A stretch of DNA of 64,000 bases, taken from Pedobacter fastidiosus. GTDB taxonomy: Bacteria > Bacteroidota > Bacteroidia > Sphingobacteriales > Sphingobacteriaceae. The stretch spans positions 34,929-98,928 of the forward strand of contig NZ_JACRYL010000018.1 in NCBI RefSeq assembly GCF_014306625.1. The letters run 5' to 3'. The notes under the pieces were generated by a model. It searched no databases, was not told where the DNA came from, and saw nothing but the letters and a program-made list of their open reading frames with translations. Positions 1-9,800 of the stretch are shown here, piece after piece. The position numbers and the translations under genes are program-made. Every line of letters begins with the position of its first letter. The first letter of the stretch is position 1.

Positions 1-480
1 GATGAAAGAAACAACAGGTTTGTTAAATTTTTCTGCTAAACGCATTAAACGCAGGGCTTTACGGTAACCCTCTGGATTTGCCATTCCGAAATTACGGAAT
101 TGACGCTCTTTGGTATTTTTACCTTTCTGGTGACCAATAACCATAACTGTTTGCCCATTGATTGTTGCAAAACCACCGATGATTGCTTTATCATCTTTAA
201 CGGTTCTATCGCCATGTAATTCGATAAAATCATCGCAGATCATGCTAATATAATCCAGTGTTTGCGGTCTGTCCGGGTGACGGCTCATTTGAACCTTTTG
301 CCATCCGGTAAGGTTGTTATATAAGTTTTGAGTGGTTTCTTCTAACTTGCCATCCAGTTCATCTAAAGTAGCAGACATATCTACTTTAGTTTTTTCGGCA
401 ACTTGCTTAACCTTTTCCATTTGCTGAACTAAATCTGCAATAGGCTTTTCAAAATCGAATGATGTTTTTATTTGTTGCAT
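1..480 (-). CDS. accA: Acetyl-CoA carboxylase carboxyltransferase subunit alpha (partial, N-terminal part)
   Basis: Cytosolic carboxyltransferase alpha subunit, which with AccD moves the carboxyl group from biotin-BCCP to acetyl-CoA in the first step of fatty acid synthesis. I translated the minus strand from the ATG at 478-480: it starts MQQIKTSFDFEKPIADL and runs open to base 1. Family hallmarks are the N-terminal coiled coil, then WQKVQMSRHPDRPQTLDY, then ELHGDRTVKDDKAIIGG and GHQKGKNTKERQFRNFG. About 160 residues are present and the usual C-terminal half lies outside the window. It is followed by 252 bp of AT-rich non-coding DNA before the next stop codon. Identification is firm. Confidence 0.95.
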   Translation of the reverse strand, partial: MQQIKTSFDFEKPIADLVQQMEKVKQVAEKTKVDMSATLDELDGKLEETTQNLYNNLTGWQKVQMSRHPDRPQTLDYISMICDDFIELHGDRTVKDDKAIIGGFATINGQTVMVIGHQKGKNTKERQFRNFGMANPEGYRKALRLMRLAEKFNKPVVSFI

Positions 481-732
481 AATTGAACCACAAAAATAAG
501 TAAATATTTTTAGTTTGCAGTTACCGTTTTTTGTTTCCCATTTGCAAAAACAAATCGTTAATACTTAAAGGAGTATTTATTTAAATAATTTGGAAAGCTC
601 CAATAGAATGCGTTGGGCACAGGACGAACATTAATTATTGTACTGTCTTTGCGCTTCTATTAAATCTAATTTTCTTGATTTGATTATAAAAATCAATCTT
701 GAAAATCCTTAAATCCCTAAAAAAATCCTGAT

Positions 733-2292
733 TTAGAATTTGGCAGCTTCCCCTTCTTTTGGCAGTGCTTTTTTAATAAACTCGCGAATGTGATTATTGG
801 CTGTTTTAAGATCATCCTTACGGAGATACATCATGTGCCCACTGCGATAACCTTCCCAACTCATTCGATCTGCTAATTTTCCCGCAGCATCTAATTGCCA
901 CATGCTGTATTTTGCATTAAAATAATCGCAGGCACCATCGTAATAACCAGATTGAACTAAAAGATGCAGGTAAGGATTTTGCGCCATTGCCTGACGAAGA
1001 TTATCGCCGGTTTTGTCGCCAGTATTATCCCAAGGGTAAACTGAGCCGAACATATTATACTTCAAATCTGTTTTATAATTCAGTTCATTTCTAATGTACA
1101 TATTGATGGCTGGCGTAAAAGAATGTAACCAAGAGGTAAGCTCTGCGTTATAATCTGGTCCTTCGCCGGCGCTCATTTTATCGATACCACGGTAGCGAGA
1201 ATCTAAACGGCCAACGGTAAAACCTTTATCTCGCAAAAGTTCTTTCCAGAAAAAATCTGTCGGAACGTTTAAGTTATAATCCAAAATTACCTTTTCTGAT
1301 AGGCCAGAATAGCGAGCCATTTTAGTGGCAATGGCTTTCTTTTTATCGATACTTAGCATGCCACCTTGTGCAATTGCAGGAATCAGTTCGTTAATGGTAA
1401 AGCTTTCCACTTCTGGCAACATTGCCGTTAAATCTTTGCTCTGCAAATCGGCAGGTAAAACTTTATGATACCATGCGGTTGCAGCGAAATAAGGCAAACG
1501 TAAAGCTGCATCAACTGGGCCACTTCTTTCTATTCCCAATTCTGTTGGAGAGACCAAAACTACCCCGTTCAAATACATCCATTGGCTGTTTTGTAACTCT
1601 AAAGCCAACCCGGAAACCCGGGTGGTTCCATAACTTTCGCCAATTAAGAATTTCGGCGATGCCCAGCGATTGTTTCTGGTAACGAAAGTATTAATCCATT
1701 CAGCCAAATATTTAATATCCGCACGAACGCCAAAAAATTTATTCGTTGGAATGTCTTTACTTACCGCTCTAGAATAACCTGTATTTACTGGATCGATGTA
1801 CACGATATCGGCAACATCTAAAATAGAATAAGGGTTTTCTTTGTATCCATAAGGTTGAACAGGATAACCTTCATCATCGATATTTAAAACTACTGGACCA
1901 GTATAGGCAATGTGCATCCAAACAGATGCCGAACCCGGACCACCGTTAAAAGAAATGACCAATGGCCTTTTTGCCTTATTTTGACCATCGCTACGCTCAT
2001 AATAGGTGTAAAATAAACCCGCTATTGGTTTTCCATCTTCATCCCAAACAGGCAATGTTCCGGTAGTGGCTTTGTAGGGAATGGTTTTTCCATCAACCGT
2101 TACCGTATGGTTGGTAATTACCGAGCTTTCTACTTTAATGGCTCTTTCATTCCCTGTTGGTTTTGGTTCTTCTTTAACCGTTACTTCAGTTTTGGTTACG
2201 GTTTCTTTTGATGGATTTTTTCTTGGCCCTTGTTGTGCATGCGCAAAGAAACTTGCACACAAAAATGTGGTGAGTATAAGTTTAAATTTCAT
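733..2292 (-). CDS. Secreted serine carboxypeptidase, peptidase family S10
   Basis: Exported serine carboxypeptidase-like enzyme that should remove C-terminal residues from peptides. Residues 1-19 form a Sec signal peptide (MKFKLILTTFLCASFFAHA). The S10 hallmarks are in order: oxyanion-region NGGPG at 116-120, nucleophile Ser220 in GESYGT, probable catalytic Asp452 in SGYYDGACDY, and His486 in RSGHMMY. At 519 residues it has the usual length for bacterial S10 proteins. A Lys/Glu/Thr-rich linker (about 20-50) follows the signal peptide. No cysteine lipobox is seen, so it is probably periplasmic. It lies downstream of the DUF3472-type gene, but that gene has its own terminator, so separate transcription is likely. 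The natural substrate cannot be read from the sequence. Confidence 0.9.
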   Translation of the reverse strand: MKFKLILTTFLCASFFAHAQQGPRKNPSKETVTKTEVTVKEEPKPTGNERAIKVESSVITNHTVTVDGKTIPYKATTGTLPVWDEDGKPIAGLFYTYYERSDGQNKAKRPLVISFNGGPGSASVWMHIAYTGPVVLNIDDEGYPVQPYGYKENPYSILDVADIVYIDPVNTGYSRAVSKDIPTNKFFGVRADIKYLAEWINTFVTRNNRWASPKFLIGESYGTTRVSGLALELQNSQWMYLNGVVLVSPTELGIERSGPVDAALRLPYFAATAWYHKVLPADLQSKDLTAMLPEVESFTINELIPAIAQGGMLSIDKKKAIATKMARYSGLSEKVILDYNLNVPTDFFWKELLRDKGFTVGRLDSRYRGIDKMSAGEGPDYNAELTSWLHSFTPAINMYIRNELNYKTDLKYNMFGSVYPWDNTGDKTGDNLRQAMAQNPYLHLLVQSGYYDGACDYFNAKYSMWQLDAAGKLADRMSWEGYRSGHMMYLRKDDLKTANNHIREFIKKALPKEGEAAKF

Positions 2293-2369
2293 GAATGTTG
2301 GTTTGGTTCCTAAATATCAAATTAAAGGACGGCTAATCAAAAAACCGATTAAAATTGTTACCATAAAAA

Positions 2370-2391
2370 AGCCTCAAATTTCTTTGAGGCT
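2370..2391 (-). terminator. Intrinsic terminator after the DUF3472-type gene
   Basis: The arms AGCCTCAAA (2370-2378) and TTTGAGGCT (2383-2391) pair perfectly around a 4-base loop. On the minus strand the hairpin is followed by a T-run. It overlaps the TGA stop codon (2374-2376) of the gene it ends, so the last codons lie within the stem. Confidence 0.75.
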
Positions 2392-3504
2392 CGGTTTCAT
2401 TAGGGTTTTAATTCCCTGAGGATAGTCGTTTTTATTGGAGTTGTTTGTCCAAAAATATCGGTAAGCTGTAATGTAGTAATCTTGACTTTTGAGATGAAGG
2501 TTACTTACTGCAATTCCGACCATGTTTAAATCGGGATCTGTACCGTTTAGCGTTGCAATGGGTTTGCCAGATTTTTGCTTGTTATCGTAAATATTTACCG
2601 CATAACTTAACTGTGGCGTAGCGGTATTAAGGATGCTCCAGTTTACAAATATCTTCTTTTGCGTATGATCATAATAACTGGATAAATCGTAAATGGATGG
2701 TGCCTGAACAATTTCTGGTTGATTTGATTTTTCTTTAACAGGAAAAGAATAACGTGATGGACCAATCTCTGTTCCGCAAGAAGTAAGCTTAACGCCCCCC
2801 TCTTGAGCTTCGGCTTTCCAGGAACCAACTCCAGCTTCGGCAATTAAGGTATCTGGATGGAGCCAATTATTTTGATCGCCCAACATCCAATAAGATTTAT
2901 AAACTGCCGTTCTTGATTTTTTAGAATCATCCGCAAAGTTTTCCAAAAAGCTTCCTAAATCTCCATGCAACATGGCTTTAGCTTCAGGCACAACAAAAGT
3001 TACATAATGCTTATAGGTTTTTGCGGTATGGTCGTAAATCCAGTATCCCACATTCGTGGTAGAATCATTTACAGACCAACGGCGAATAATATTGGTGTAC
3101 CATTGATCTGGTTTCCAGTTAAAATCGGCATGAGAATGTAAACCAGTTCCTTCACCACCAAAACCACCAACAAAGGTTAAGGGATCTTTATAGGTTGCGG
3201 TAATCTGAATCTTGTTCGGGAAATCCCAGATGGAAAATATATTATTGGTAAAGCGTTTTTCGTTATCACCGGCTTTTTGAATACCACAATAACCACCACT
3301 TTTACCTATCCCAAATTGAACGCTACAAGCATAAGTATAGGGTGCTAGTCCGGCTGTTGGAAACATAACATCGGCCATCATAAGTTCTGCGTTTTGCTTA
3401 GCCAAACCTTTGGTTTTAACATATGGCCCCCATTTCGGACAACTTTGCTGAGCAAATGAAATAGTGGTTAACAGGATGAATAAAGAAGTTAGGAATGATT
3501 TCAT
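2374..3504 (-). CDS. Secreted DUF3472-type protein
   Basis: Exported protein of unknown function, about 376 residues from the chosen start. I chose the ATG at 3502-3504 because it gives a clean signal peptide (MKSFLTSLFILLTTISFA-Q). The ORF can be extended to 3546, but that would start inside the terminator hairpin of the upstream operon. The pattern GGYCGIQ, then FSIWDFP, then GGFGGEGTG, is the one I associate with DUF3472. Several Trp- and Tyr-rich strands (WKPDQWYTNIIRRW) fit a beta-rich carbohydrate-binding-like fold. The C-terminal 90 residues look like a separate beta-sandwich. No catalytic motif was recognised. The protein may act on the same substrate as the adjoining SusCD cassette, but this is inference from position only. 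Confidence 0.75.
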   Translation of the reverse strand: MKSFLTSLFILLTTISFAQQSCPKWGPYVKTKGLAKQNAELMMADVMFPTAGLAPYTYACSVQFGIGKSGGYCGIQKAGDNEKRFTNNIFSIWDFPNKIQITATYKDPLTFVGGFGGEGTGLHSHADFNWKPDQWYTNIIRRWSVNDSTTNVGYWIYDHTAKTYKHYVTFVVPEAKAMLHGDLGSFLENFADDSKKSRTAVYKSYWMLGDQNNWLHPDTLIAEAGVGSWKAEAQEGGVKLTSCGTEIGPSRYSFPVKEKSNQPEIVQAPSIYDLSSYYDHTQKKIFVNWSILNTATPQLSYAVNIYDNKQKSGKPIATLNGTDPDLNMVGIAVSNLHLKSQDYYITAYRYFWTNNSNKNDYPQGIKTLMKPSLKEI

Positions 3505-3520
3505 TTGGATGTTTATTAAA

Positions 3521-3550
3521 AAAGATGGCTTGTCTCGACAAGCCATCTTT
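3521..3550 (-). terminator. Strong intrinsic terminator closing the SusCD-fasciclin cassette
   Basis: Perfect 13-bp arms at 3521-3533 and 3538-3550 enclose a 4-base loop. Each arm is flanked by runs of A or T, so it could work in both directions. It begins 4 bp beyond the stop codon of the DUF5007-like gene (3555) and so ends the minus-strand operon that starts at 9956. Confidence 0.88.
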
Positions 3551-3554
3551 TTGG

Positions 3555-4616
3555 TTATTTTTTGGTGGCTGCTAAAATAATCTCGTAGATGTATTTTCCT
3601 GGCCTATTTATCCTGGTGTTAAACCTAACATTCAGTTTTACTGGTCTTTTGTTCCAAGTACCATAAGGCAATTGGCTTGGTGGATTCCAGTTTGTAGCGC
3701 TAGCCGTATCAATAGAAGCAATGTTGTTGGCATTTATTCTATAATAGCAGTTTATACCGTTACTCTGACTATCCCAGTAAAGCGCCGGAAAAGGACTTGT
3801 CGCGTAATCGTATAAAACAGCTGTATCGGTAACGGTAGTTTTGTACGCAAATGTGCCTAAGGTTTTTAAGTAGGTATTTCCACTTGGTCTTTGTTTGTAT
3901 TCAGATGGTGCAAATAAAGCGCCGTTTTTATCTTTGAATTTCAGCACAACCTGATTTGGTGAATCTGCAACACGTCTAATTTTTAACCAGGCCGTTGTTG
4001 ATCTTCCCACTGCTGCATTAATCCAATCTGCATCGTAAGCAAATCGGATTGCGGTTTCGCTATTGGCTTCAACAGCCAAAGAATATGGCGCATTAATATA
4101 TTCGTATTCTACTTGCGGTGCTAAAATAATAGTACAAATTCCATTATAAGTTTTTGTTCCGTTGGGGTTTTTAACCTGAATATCGAGTAAATACTCCCCT
4201 GGAGGAATGTTATTACTTCCTTCGTTAAACACCATTTGACCGCTTACTGGAGTAACCTCAAAAGGTGTTTTTTTAACTCGCGTTCTTTTGGCGTTAATAA
4301 GTGCCAAAGTTGTATCGGTACGTGGATCGAAGGGCAACTTCCAAATGTCCAGTTCATATTCCTTAAAAAACTCTTCAGCTCTTTTTCCAGTATCCTTATG
4401 CCTAACATTAAGCAGGGTTACCTCAAAAGGCGGTGTCGATGCATCAGGAATTAATCCCTGAGAAAGATAAAATGATCCTGCATTTACCCTTAAAGGGTTT
4501 GATGAATAACGTAAGTAATCACTTAAAAAACCTTCTTTTACTTTTTTACAAGCATTAAAGGTTATTGCTGCAATAATTAGGCAAAGTATGCCTCCGAATA
4601 AATATATCTTTTTCAT
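3555..4616 (-). CDS. DUF5007-like surface lipoprotein
   Basis: Probable outer-membrane lipoprotein, 353 residues. It starts with MKKIYLFGGILCLIIAAITFNACKK, a lipoprotein signal with Cys23 and a following Lys pair. The body is beta-rich with no catalytic motif. A stretch near 120-165 (PVSGQMVFNEG, then PPGEYLLDIQVKNPNGTKTY) resembles the equivalent part of the lipoprotein at 52204-53295, which sits in the same position of another SusC-SusD-fasciclin cassette. I assign both to DUF5007 from memory of the family, so the number is tentative. It is the last gene of the operon, 11 bp after the fasciclin gene. It is likely a surface-exposed accessory ligand-binding protein, like SusE/F in starch loci (inference). 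Confidence 0.65.
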   Translation of the reverse strand: MKKIYLFGGILCLIIAAITFNACKKVKEGFLSDYLRYSSNPLRVNAGSFYLSQGLIPDASTPPFEVTLLNVRHKDTGKRAEEFFKEYELDIWKLPFDPRTDTTLALINAKRTRVKKTPFEVTPVSGQMVFNEGSNNIPPGEYLLDIQVKNPNGTKTYNGICTIILAPQVEYEYINAPYSLAVEANSETAIRFAYDADWINAAVGRSTTAWLKIRRVADSPNQVVLKFKDKNGALFAPSEYKQRPSGNTYLKTLGTFAYKTTVTDTAVLYDYATSPFPALYWDSQSNGINCYYRINANNIASIDTASATNWNPPSQLPYGTWNKRPVKLNVRFNTRINRPGKYIYEIILAATKK

Positions 4617-4627
4617 AAAATATTGCT

Positions 4628-5329
4628 TTAAAAATCTTTTACTTTAAATGTCCATGGATGTGAATTGCTCAAAACATGCACAATTCCGTTTGTTGTTTCA
4701 ATGCCTGAGGTTTGGCAAACTGCACTTCTATCGAGCAAACTTTCATCGCCGCTAGGATCTTCCATCTGTCCGTTTACCAAAACATCTCTCTGGCCAATTA
4801 CTCTTGTAAAATAAACCAATCGGGCGTCGGATGTAATAATTCCATCAACCAAATAGCCTGAAGTTTTTGTATAAGAAATTACAAAGCTCTCTGTTGGAGA
4901 TACCACAGGGTGATAAATCTGCCCTTCTTCGGTAAGCTGATTATAAGATATTTTTCCTTTGAAAACATAGATGCCCAACGAATCTCTAAGCTTTGCCGGA
5001 CTGAAATATTTGAACAAAGAATCTAATGTATATTTTTTGTTCTCATCAATTTGGCGAGCTTCATCGCGTTTAATGTTTAAAAAGTTATTAATAGAATAAT
5101 TATTGGGAACAAAGAAAGTTACATCACCATTGATGATGTCTTTTAAACCCGCTTTATCTATAACCATTAAAGTGGTATCAAAAACCTTTCTTGGGTGCGA
5201 TTTTAAAAAATCGTAGGTATTGAAATTAACCTTCGGGTTGCTTAAACCTCCATCAATAATTCCGTTTCCTTTTTTACAGCTGATGAACACAATCATGGCT
5301 GCAAAAACTATAAATATATATTTTTTCAT
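4628..5329 (-). CDS. Fasciclin-domain lipoprotein
   Basis: Predicted lipoprotein of 233 residues with one fasciclin (FAS1, beta-Ig-H3) domain. The signal is MKKYIFIVFAAMIVFISC with lipid-accepting Cys18. The FAS1 pattern is visible as TYDFLKSHP..FDTTLMVIDKAGL, then GDVTFFVPNNYSINNF, then a closing GIVHVLSNSHPW. FAS1 domains are adhesion or ligand-binding folds without catalysis. It lies 11 bp from both neighbours in a SusC-SusD-fasciclin-DUF5007 operon. The same order recurs at 52204-58990, which suggests that the fasciclin protein belongs to the surface complex of this transporter class. Confidence 0.85.
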   Translation of the reverse strand: MKKYIFIVFAAMIVFISCKKGNGIIDGGLSNPKVNFNTYDFLKSHPRKVFDTTLMVIDKAGLKDIINGDVTFFVPNNYSINNFLNIKRDEARQIDENKKYTLDSLFKYFSPAKLRDSLGIYVFKGKISYNQLTEEGQIYHPVVSPTESFVISYTKTSGYLVDGIITSDARLVYFTRVIGQRDVLVNGQMEDPSGDESLLDRSAVCQTSGIETTNGIVHVLSNSHPWTFKVKDF

Positions 5330-5340
5330 GTGATGTCTTT

Positions 5341-6795
5341 TTAGTATTTACCTTTCCAGAATTCTGTTTGATTGATGAGGTTGTTATTCTGAAGAATGCT
5401 GTTTGCAATTGGCCATCTCCAACCTTTCAGCGTTTTACGCGCATCCGTCATCCAAACAGGACTTCGGTTCATCCTCACGCCATCGAAGAAATTCTGACCC
5501 TCACCTGCAAGTTCTCTAATCCGCTCATTCATAATTTCTACTTTAAGCAAATTTCCAACTAAAGCAGTTCCTGTTGTATTTGCTCTCCCCCTTACTACAT
5601 TAATTGCTGTTTGTGCTTCTGGATCTCGAGTTAATGCATTAAGTGCTTCTGCTTTTAACAAGTACATATCTGCTAACCTGTAGATGATTAAGTTGCTTTC
5701 TATATAAGGCTCAGTAGCCGTTTTATATCCAACATCGCTATATTTAATTAAGAGATCAATATCTGCGCTACTGCTATATCCATAAAATTTATCCAATCTA
5801 ACATCTGCCTTATTAGGATAAATATTAAACAGATAATCAGAGTTTACATAGAACAAAGGTTTACTAAAGCGATCTGTAATATAAGGTTCCATCAAAGTTT
5901 GAAACCCGATTCCGTCACTGAAATATGCTTCTTTATTGGCATTAGAAGATGGAATTACAAAGATGTTTTCTTTTGAGTTGGTATTTTTAAATGGCATTCT
6001 GATGTTATCAGCCGTTTCTAAACCGTAAGTATCAACTTTATTAATAATAGAATCCGTATAAACCAAAGTTTTCGCATAATCATGGCGCCAAGCCGTAACG
6101 TGTGCAAGTAAACCTAGTGCTGCTCCTTTGTTCGCTCTGGTTCTTTGATATTGAGCTGTGCCCTCAAATGTCATTAATGCTGATGCCTTTGTGGCATCAC
6201 TAATCACCTGACTTGTAACCGTTTCTTCTGGAGATTGAGCCAAAAGTTTAATTTGTTCTGCCGTATATATTGGGTCGTTTTGTACAGGAACTTCTCCCCA
6301 AACGCGAGCCATGTAGAAATAGCAAAGTCCGCGTAAAAAGTAAGCCTCTCCAATTAGGTAGTTTTTAGCTTTAATCCCTCCCGAAAAAGAGGCAGTAGGA
6401 ATTGCCGGAACTTTATCAATTACCAAATTACATACATTGATAACTTTATACCAGTTTGTCCAAGTGTGTGCTCCTCCCTCACGATAGTAAACGGCGTTTA
6501 ATCCTCCATTTACGTAAGGACCCTGCATGTTTGTATCATCAGTTTGAAATTCTCCTTGAGGCAAATCACCCCAAATAAAGAAAGTATTATCGGTGTACAA
6601 ACTGGTTCTTAATAATCCGTATGCACCACTTATTGCACCTTGGGCATCCGCTTCAGTTTTCCAAAACTTATCATCGTAAGTTGCATTGTCCAATTCGTTA
6701 TCTAATGCCTTTTTGCAAGATGGAGCTATTAATATAATTAGAAGTGTTGCAATCATTAGCAAACTACTTCTTGTTTTTTTGTTATTCGTTTTCAT
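5341..6795 (-). CDS. SusD/RagB-family outer-membrane nutrient-binding lipoprotein
   Basis: Surface substrate-binding partner of the SusC-type pore encoded just upstream. It has 484 residues with a lipoprotein signal ending LIAPSCKK (Cys27). SusD hallmarks are the start ALDNELDNATYDDKFWKTEADAQGA, the helix-rich region AYFLRGLCYFYMARVWGEVP near 155, and the C-terminal NERIRELAGEGQNFFDGVR and WPIANSILQNN elements. These define the RagB/SusD C-terminal domain. The gene is separated by 11 bp from the SusC gene and from the fasciclin gene. Its ligand cannot be inferred, because no degradative enzyme is encoded in the operon. Confidence 0.93.
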   Translation of the reverse strand: MKTNNKKTRSSLLMIATLLIILIAPSCKKALDNELDNATYDDKFWKTEADAQGAISGAYGLLRTSLYTDNTFFIWGDLPQGEFQTDDTNMQGPYVNGGLNAVYYREGGAHTWTNWYKVINVCNLVIDKVPAIPTASFSGGIKAKNYLIGEAYFLRGLCYFYMARVWGEVPVQNDPIYTAEQIKLLAQSPEETVTSQVISDATKASALMTFEGTAQYQRTRANKGAALGLLAHVTAWRHDYAKTLVYTDSIINKVDTYGLETADNIRMPFKNTNSKENIFVIPSSNANKEAYFSDGIGFQTLMEPYITDRFSKPLFYVNSDYLFNIYPNKADVRLDKFYGYSSSADIDLLIKYSDVGYKTATEPYIESNLIIYRLADMYLLKAEALNALTRDPEAQTAINVVRGRANTTGTALVGNLLKVEIMNERIRELAGEGQNFFDGVRMNRSPVWMTDARKTLKGWRWPIANSILQNNNLINQTEFWKGKY

Positions 6796-6806
6796 CTGCT
6801 TAATTT

Positions 6807-9800
6807 TTAAAATTCTACCTGAAGACCAAATGTGTATTTCTTAGGAATTGGGTATCCATCACCGAAATCGTAACCTTGAGCATTTACCGCCTCAGCATCT
6901 ATGCCCGAAAACTTTTGGAACATTACAAGGTTATCTGCCATGGCATAAAGTTTAATCCTGTTAAGCTTCATTTTTTTCATGAAAGAGAAATTTTGCGGTG
7001 TAAAATCGTAGCCTAAGTTTACATTCTTGATTCTTACATACCATCCTGGTTCTACATAGAAAGTTTGCTCTGCCCTAAACACATACAAACCAGCGAAAGG
7101 ATTTAAAGCCGGAAAAGTTGCATTATCTCCTGCCTGTCTCCAATAATTATATTGTTCGTAATCTCCGATTGATGCTCTTGCCAAATCTTCTGGGTTACCG
7201 TAAAATAATCCATTTGATAATCGCTGTGCCAATGTGCTGTTTACAATTGTTCTACCCAATGTAAACGTGGTGAAAACTGATAACGAGAAGTTTTTATATC
7301 TGAAAGCATTGTTGATACCACCTGTTGCTTTTGGGTTTGGATTACCATAAAAGGTAACATCGTTTTCGCCATTGTTATCCGATATTTTATAATCACCTGT
7401 AATGTCTCTCCATTTCGGCATTCCCAAAATTAAAGTTCCCCATTTGGTAGCCCCAACCTGACCGGTATATGGATTGACCAATAAATCGCTAATCGAATTG
7501 ATTACGCCATCGGTAATGTACATTTGATACATATTTAAGGGTTTGCCTACCACATAAATAGTTCCGTTACTGTATAAATCTCGGTTTCCGTTGGGAAGTG
7601 CCGTTACCATATTTTTATTGAACGAAATATTGATTGATGGACTCCATTGAAAAGCCGATTCTGGTTTGAAAACACGACCAGTAAGCTGAAGTTCTAATCC
7701 AGAGTTTCTAACCCCCGCAGCGTTACTTAAGGATGCACTATAACCTGATGTTTCTGGAACCAATACTTTAAGCATTTGGCCAGTCGTATTTCTTACATAA
7801 GCATCGGCGGTTAAAGTTAAGCGACGTTTAAAAAACTCTAAATCCAAACCGATATTGGTTTGAGCCGATTCTTCCCAAGTTAGATTGTTGTTGGTTAATT
7901 TATTAAAGTTTGGATAAATAACCGGAACGCCATTATATGTTCCTGCGCTACTTCCTGCATATCCGGCTGCGCCTAGAGAAAAGCTGTTGTACCGATCATT
8001 ATCACCGATACTTGCTTCATCTCCACTTAAGCCCCAACTAAATCTAACTTTAGCTAAATCTATCCATGAAATATTTTTCATGAAGTTTTCTTCCGTTGCA
8101 ATCCACGCTGCAGAGAAAGATGGAAATACTGCCCATCTGTTATCACGACCAAATCTCGAAGATGCATCAGCTCTGATGTACGAATCGAAAAGGTATTTCT
8201 CTTTATAATCGTAATGTGCACTTCCAAAAAATGAAAGTTTTGCATAAGTAGAATGATCAGATCCGCCAGATAAATCGCCTTGCGCCACACCGGATACAAC
8301 CTTAATATTATCATTCGGAATACCTTCGCCAGCAACAGATAAGGATTGATTATCTCGTTTTTCGAAAGCTTGTCCAGCTAAGAAATTTAAATTGTGTGTT
8401 TCATTTATGCTGAAATTATACAGCACCGTATTGGTGAGTAAATATTTTAAGCCTTCGCTAAAACCAGAATAGGCATAAGCTCTGCCGTTATATTCGCTCC
8501 GTGCCGGACTAAAGAAATCTCTTTTGGATGAACTGTAATTAATTGCACCTTCCGTATTAAAAGAAAGATTTTTAAGAATATTGTATGTTAATTTAGTTAC
8601 TGCGCTTACGTTATTATCTGCGTTATTATTTCGAACAGATTCATACGGTGCTTCGATGTCTGCTCTATCCTGATCGGATAAATAGAATAATGAAGAGGGC
8701 ATACTAATCGGACTAATTTTAAAAGCATTTCGATAACCTTGCTCCTCGGGTCTAACTCTACCCACCAATCTAATTCCTCTACTTAATCTTAAGGAAGTTT
8801 GCATCTGGAATTTTTCGCTAAAGTTTGCACCTAAATTCGCATTAATGGAGTAGCGCTCATATCCTGTTGCCTTAATGATACCCTTTTCATCGTAATGGCC
8901 AACACCCACTCTGTAATTGAATTTTTCACTTCCTCCAGAAACGGCTAAATCTTGGTTAGAAACTGCCCCGCTCTGATAAAATAAATCTTGCCAATTGTTA
9001 TTGTTATTGAATGATGGATTCAAACTATCCGTTAACATAATTGGAACGTTATTTCTAATCTGAGTTCCATTTCCATAATGGTAAATCAGATCTAATTTTC
9101 TTCTCCGTTCCTCAGCACCGATTACGGTTTCCAAATAGTTTGGCTGGTTAACCATTCCGTAGTAAGTATTGAAACTTACTTTTGGAACGCCAGAAATACC
9201 TCTTTTAGTTCTGATTAAAATTACGCCATTTGCACCTCTAGAACCGTAAATAGCGGCTGCCGATGCATCTTTTAATACATCGATAGATTCTACATCATTC
9301 GGATTTAAAGAAGTTAGAAAGTTAGTTCCTGTTTGGGTAAAAGCCTGTACCTCATCTTCAGAAACTGGCAAACCATCAATAACATACAATGGATTACTAA
9401 AAGCTCTATCGCCATCAAACTCTCCGGCCGACATGATTCTGGTGTTTCCACGAACCATTAATGAGGTACTTACCCCAGGCTGACCTGTAAAATTTTGAAC
9501 ATTTACCCCGGGAAGCTTTCCTTGCAAAAGAACATCAACACTTGCTGCCGGAAGGTTTTCTATATCCTTACTGGTTATAGATGCTAATGCTGCAGTTGAG
9601 TTTCTTCGCTTAACCTGTTGGTAACCCACAACAACAACATCAGTTAAAGATTGTTGATCAGGATTAAGGTTAACATTAATATTTGTACGGCCATTTACCT
9701 GAACTTCCTTTAGCTTATAACCTACATAGCTAAAAGTTAAAGTAGCATCGGTAGCGGCGGTAATGCTGTAACGCCCATTTGCATCGGTACTTACCGCTGT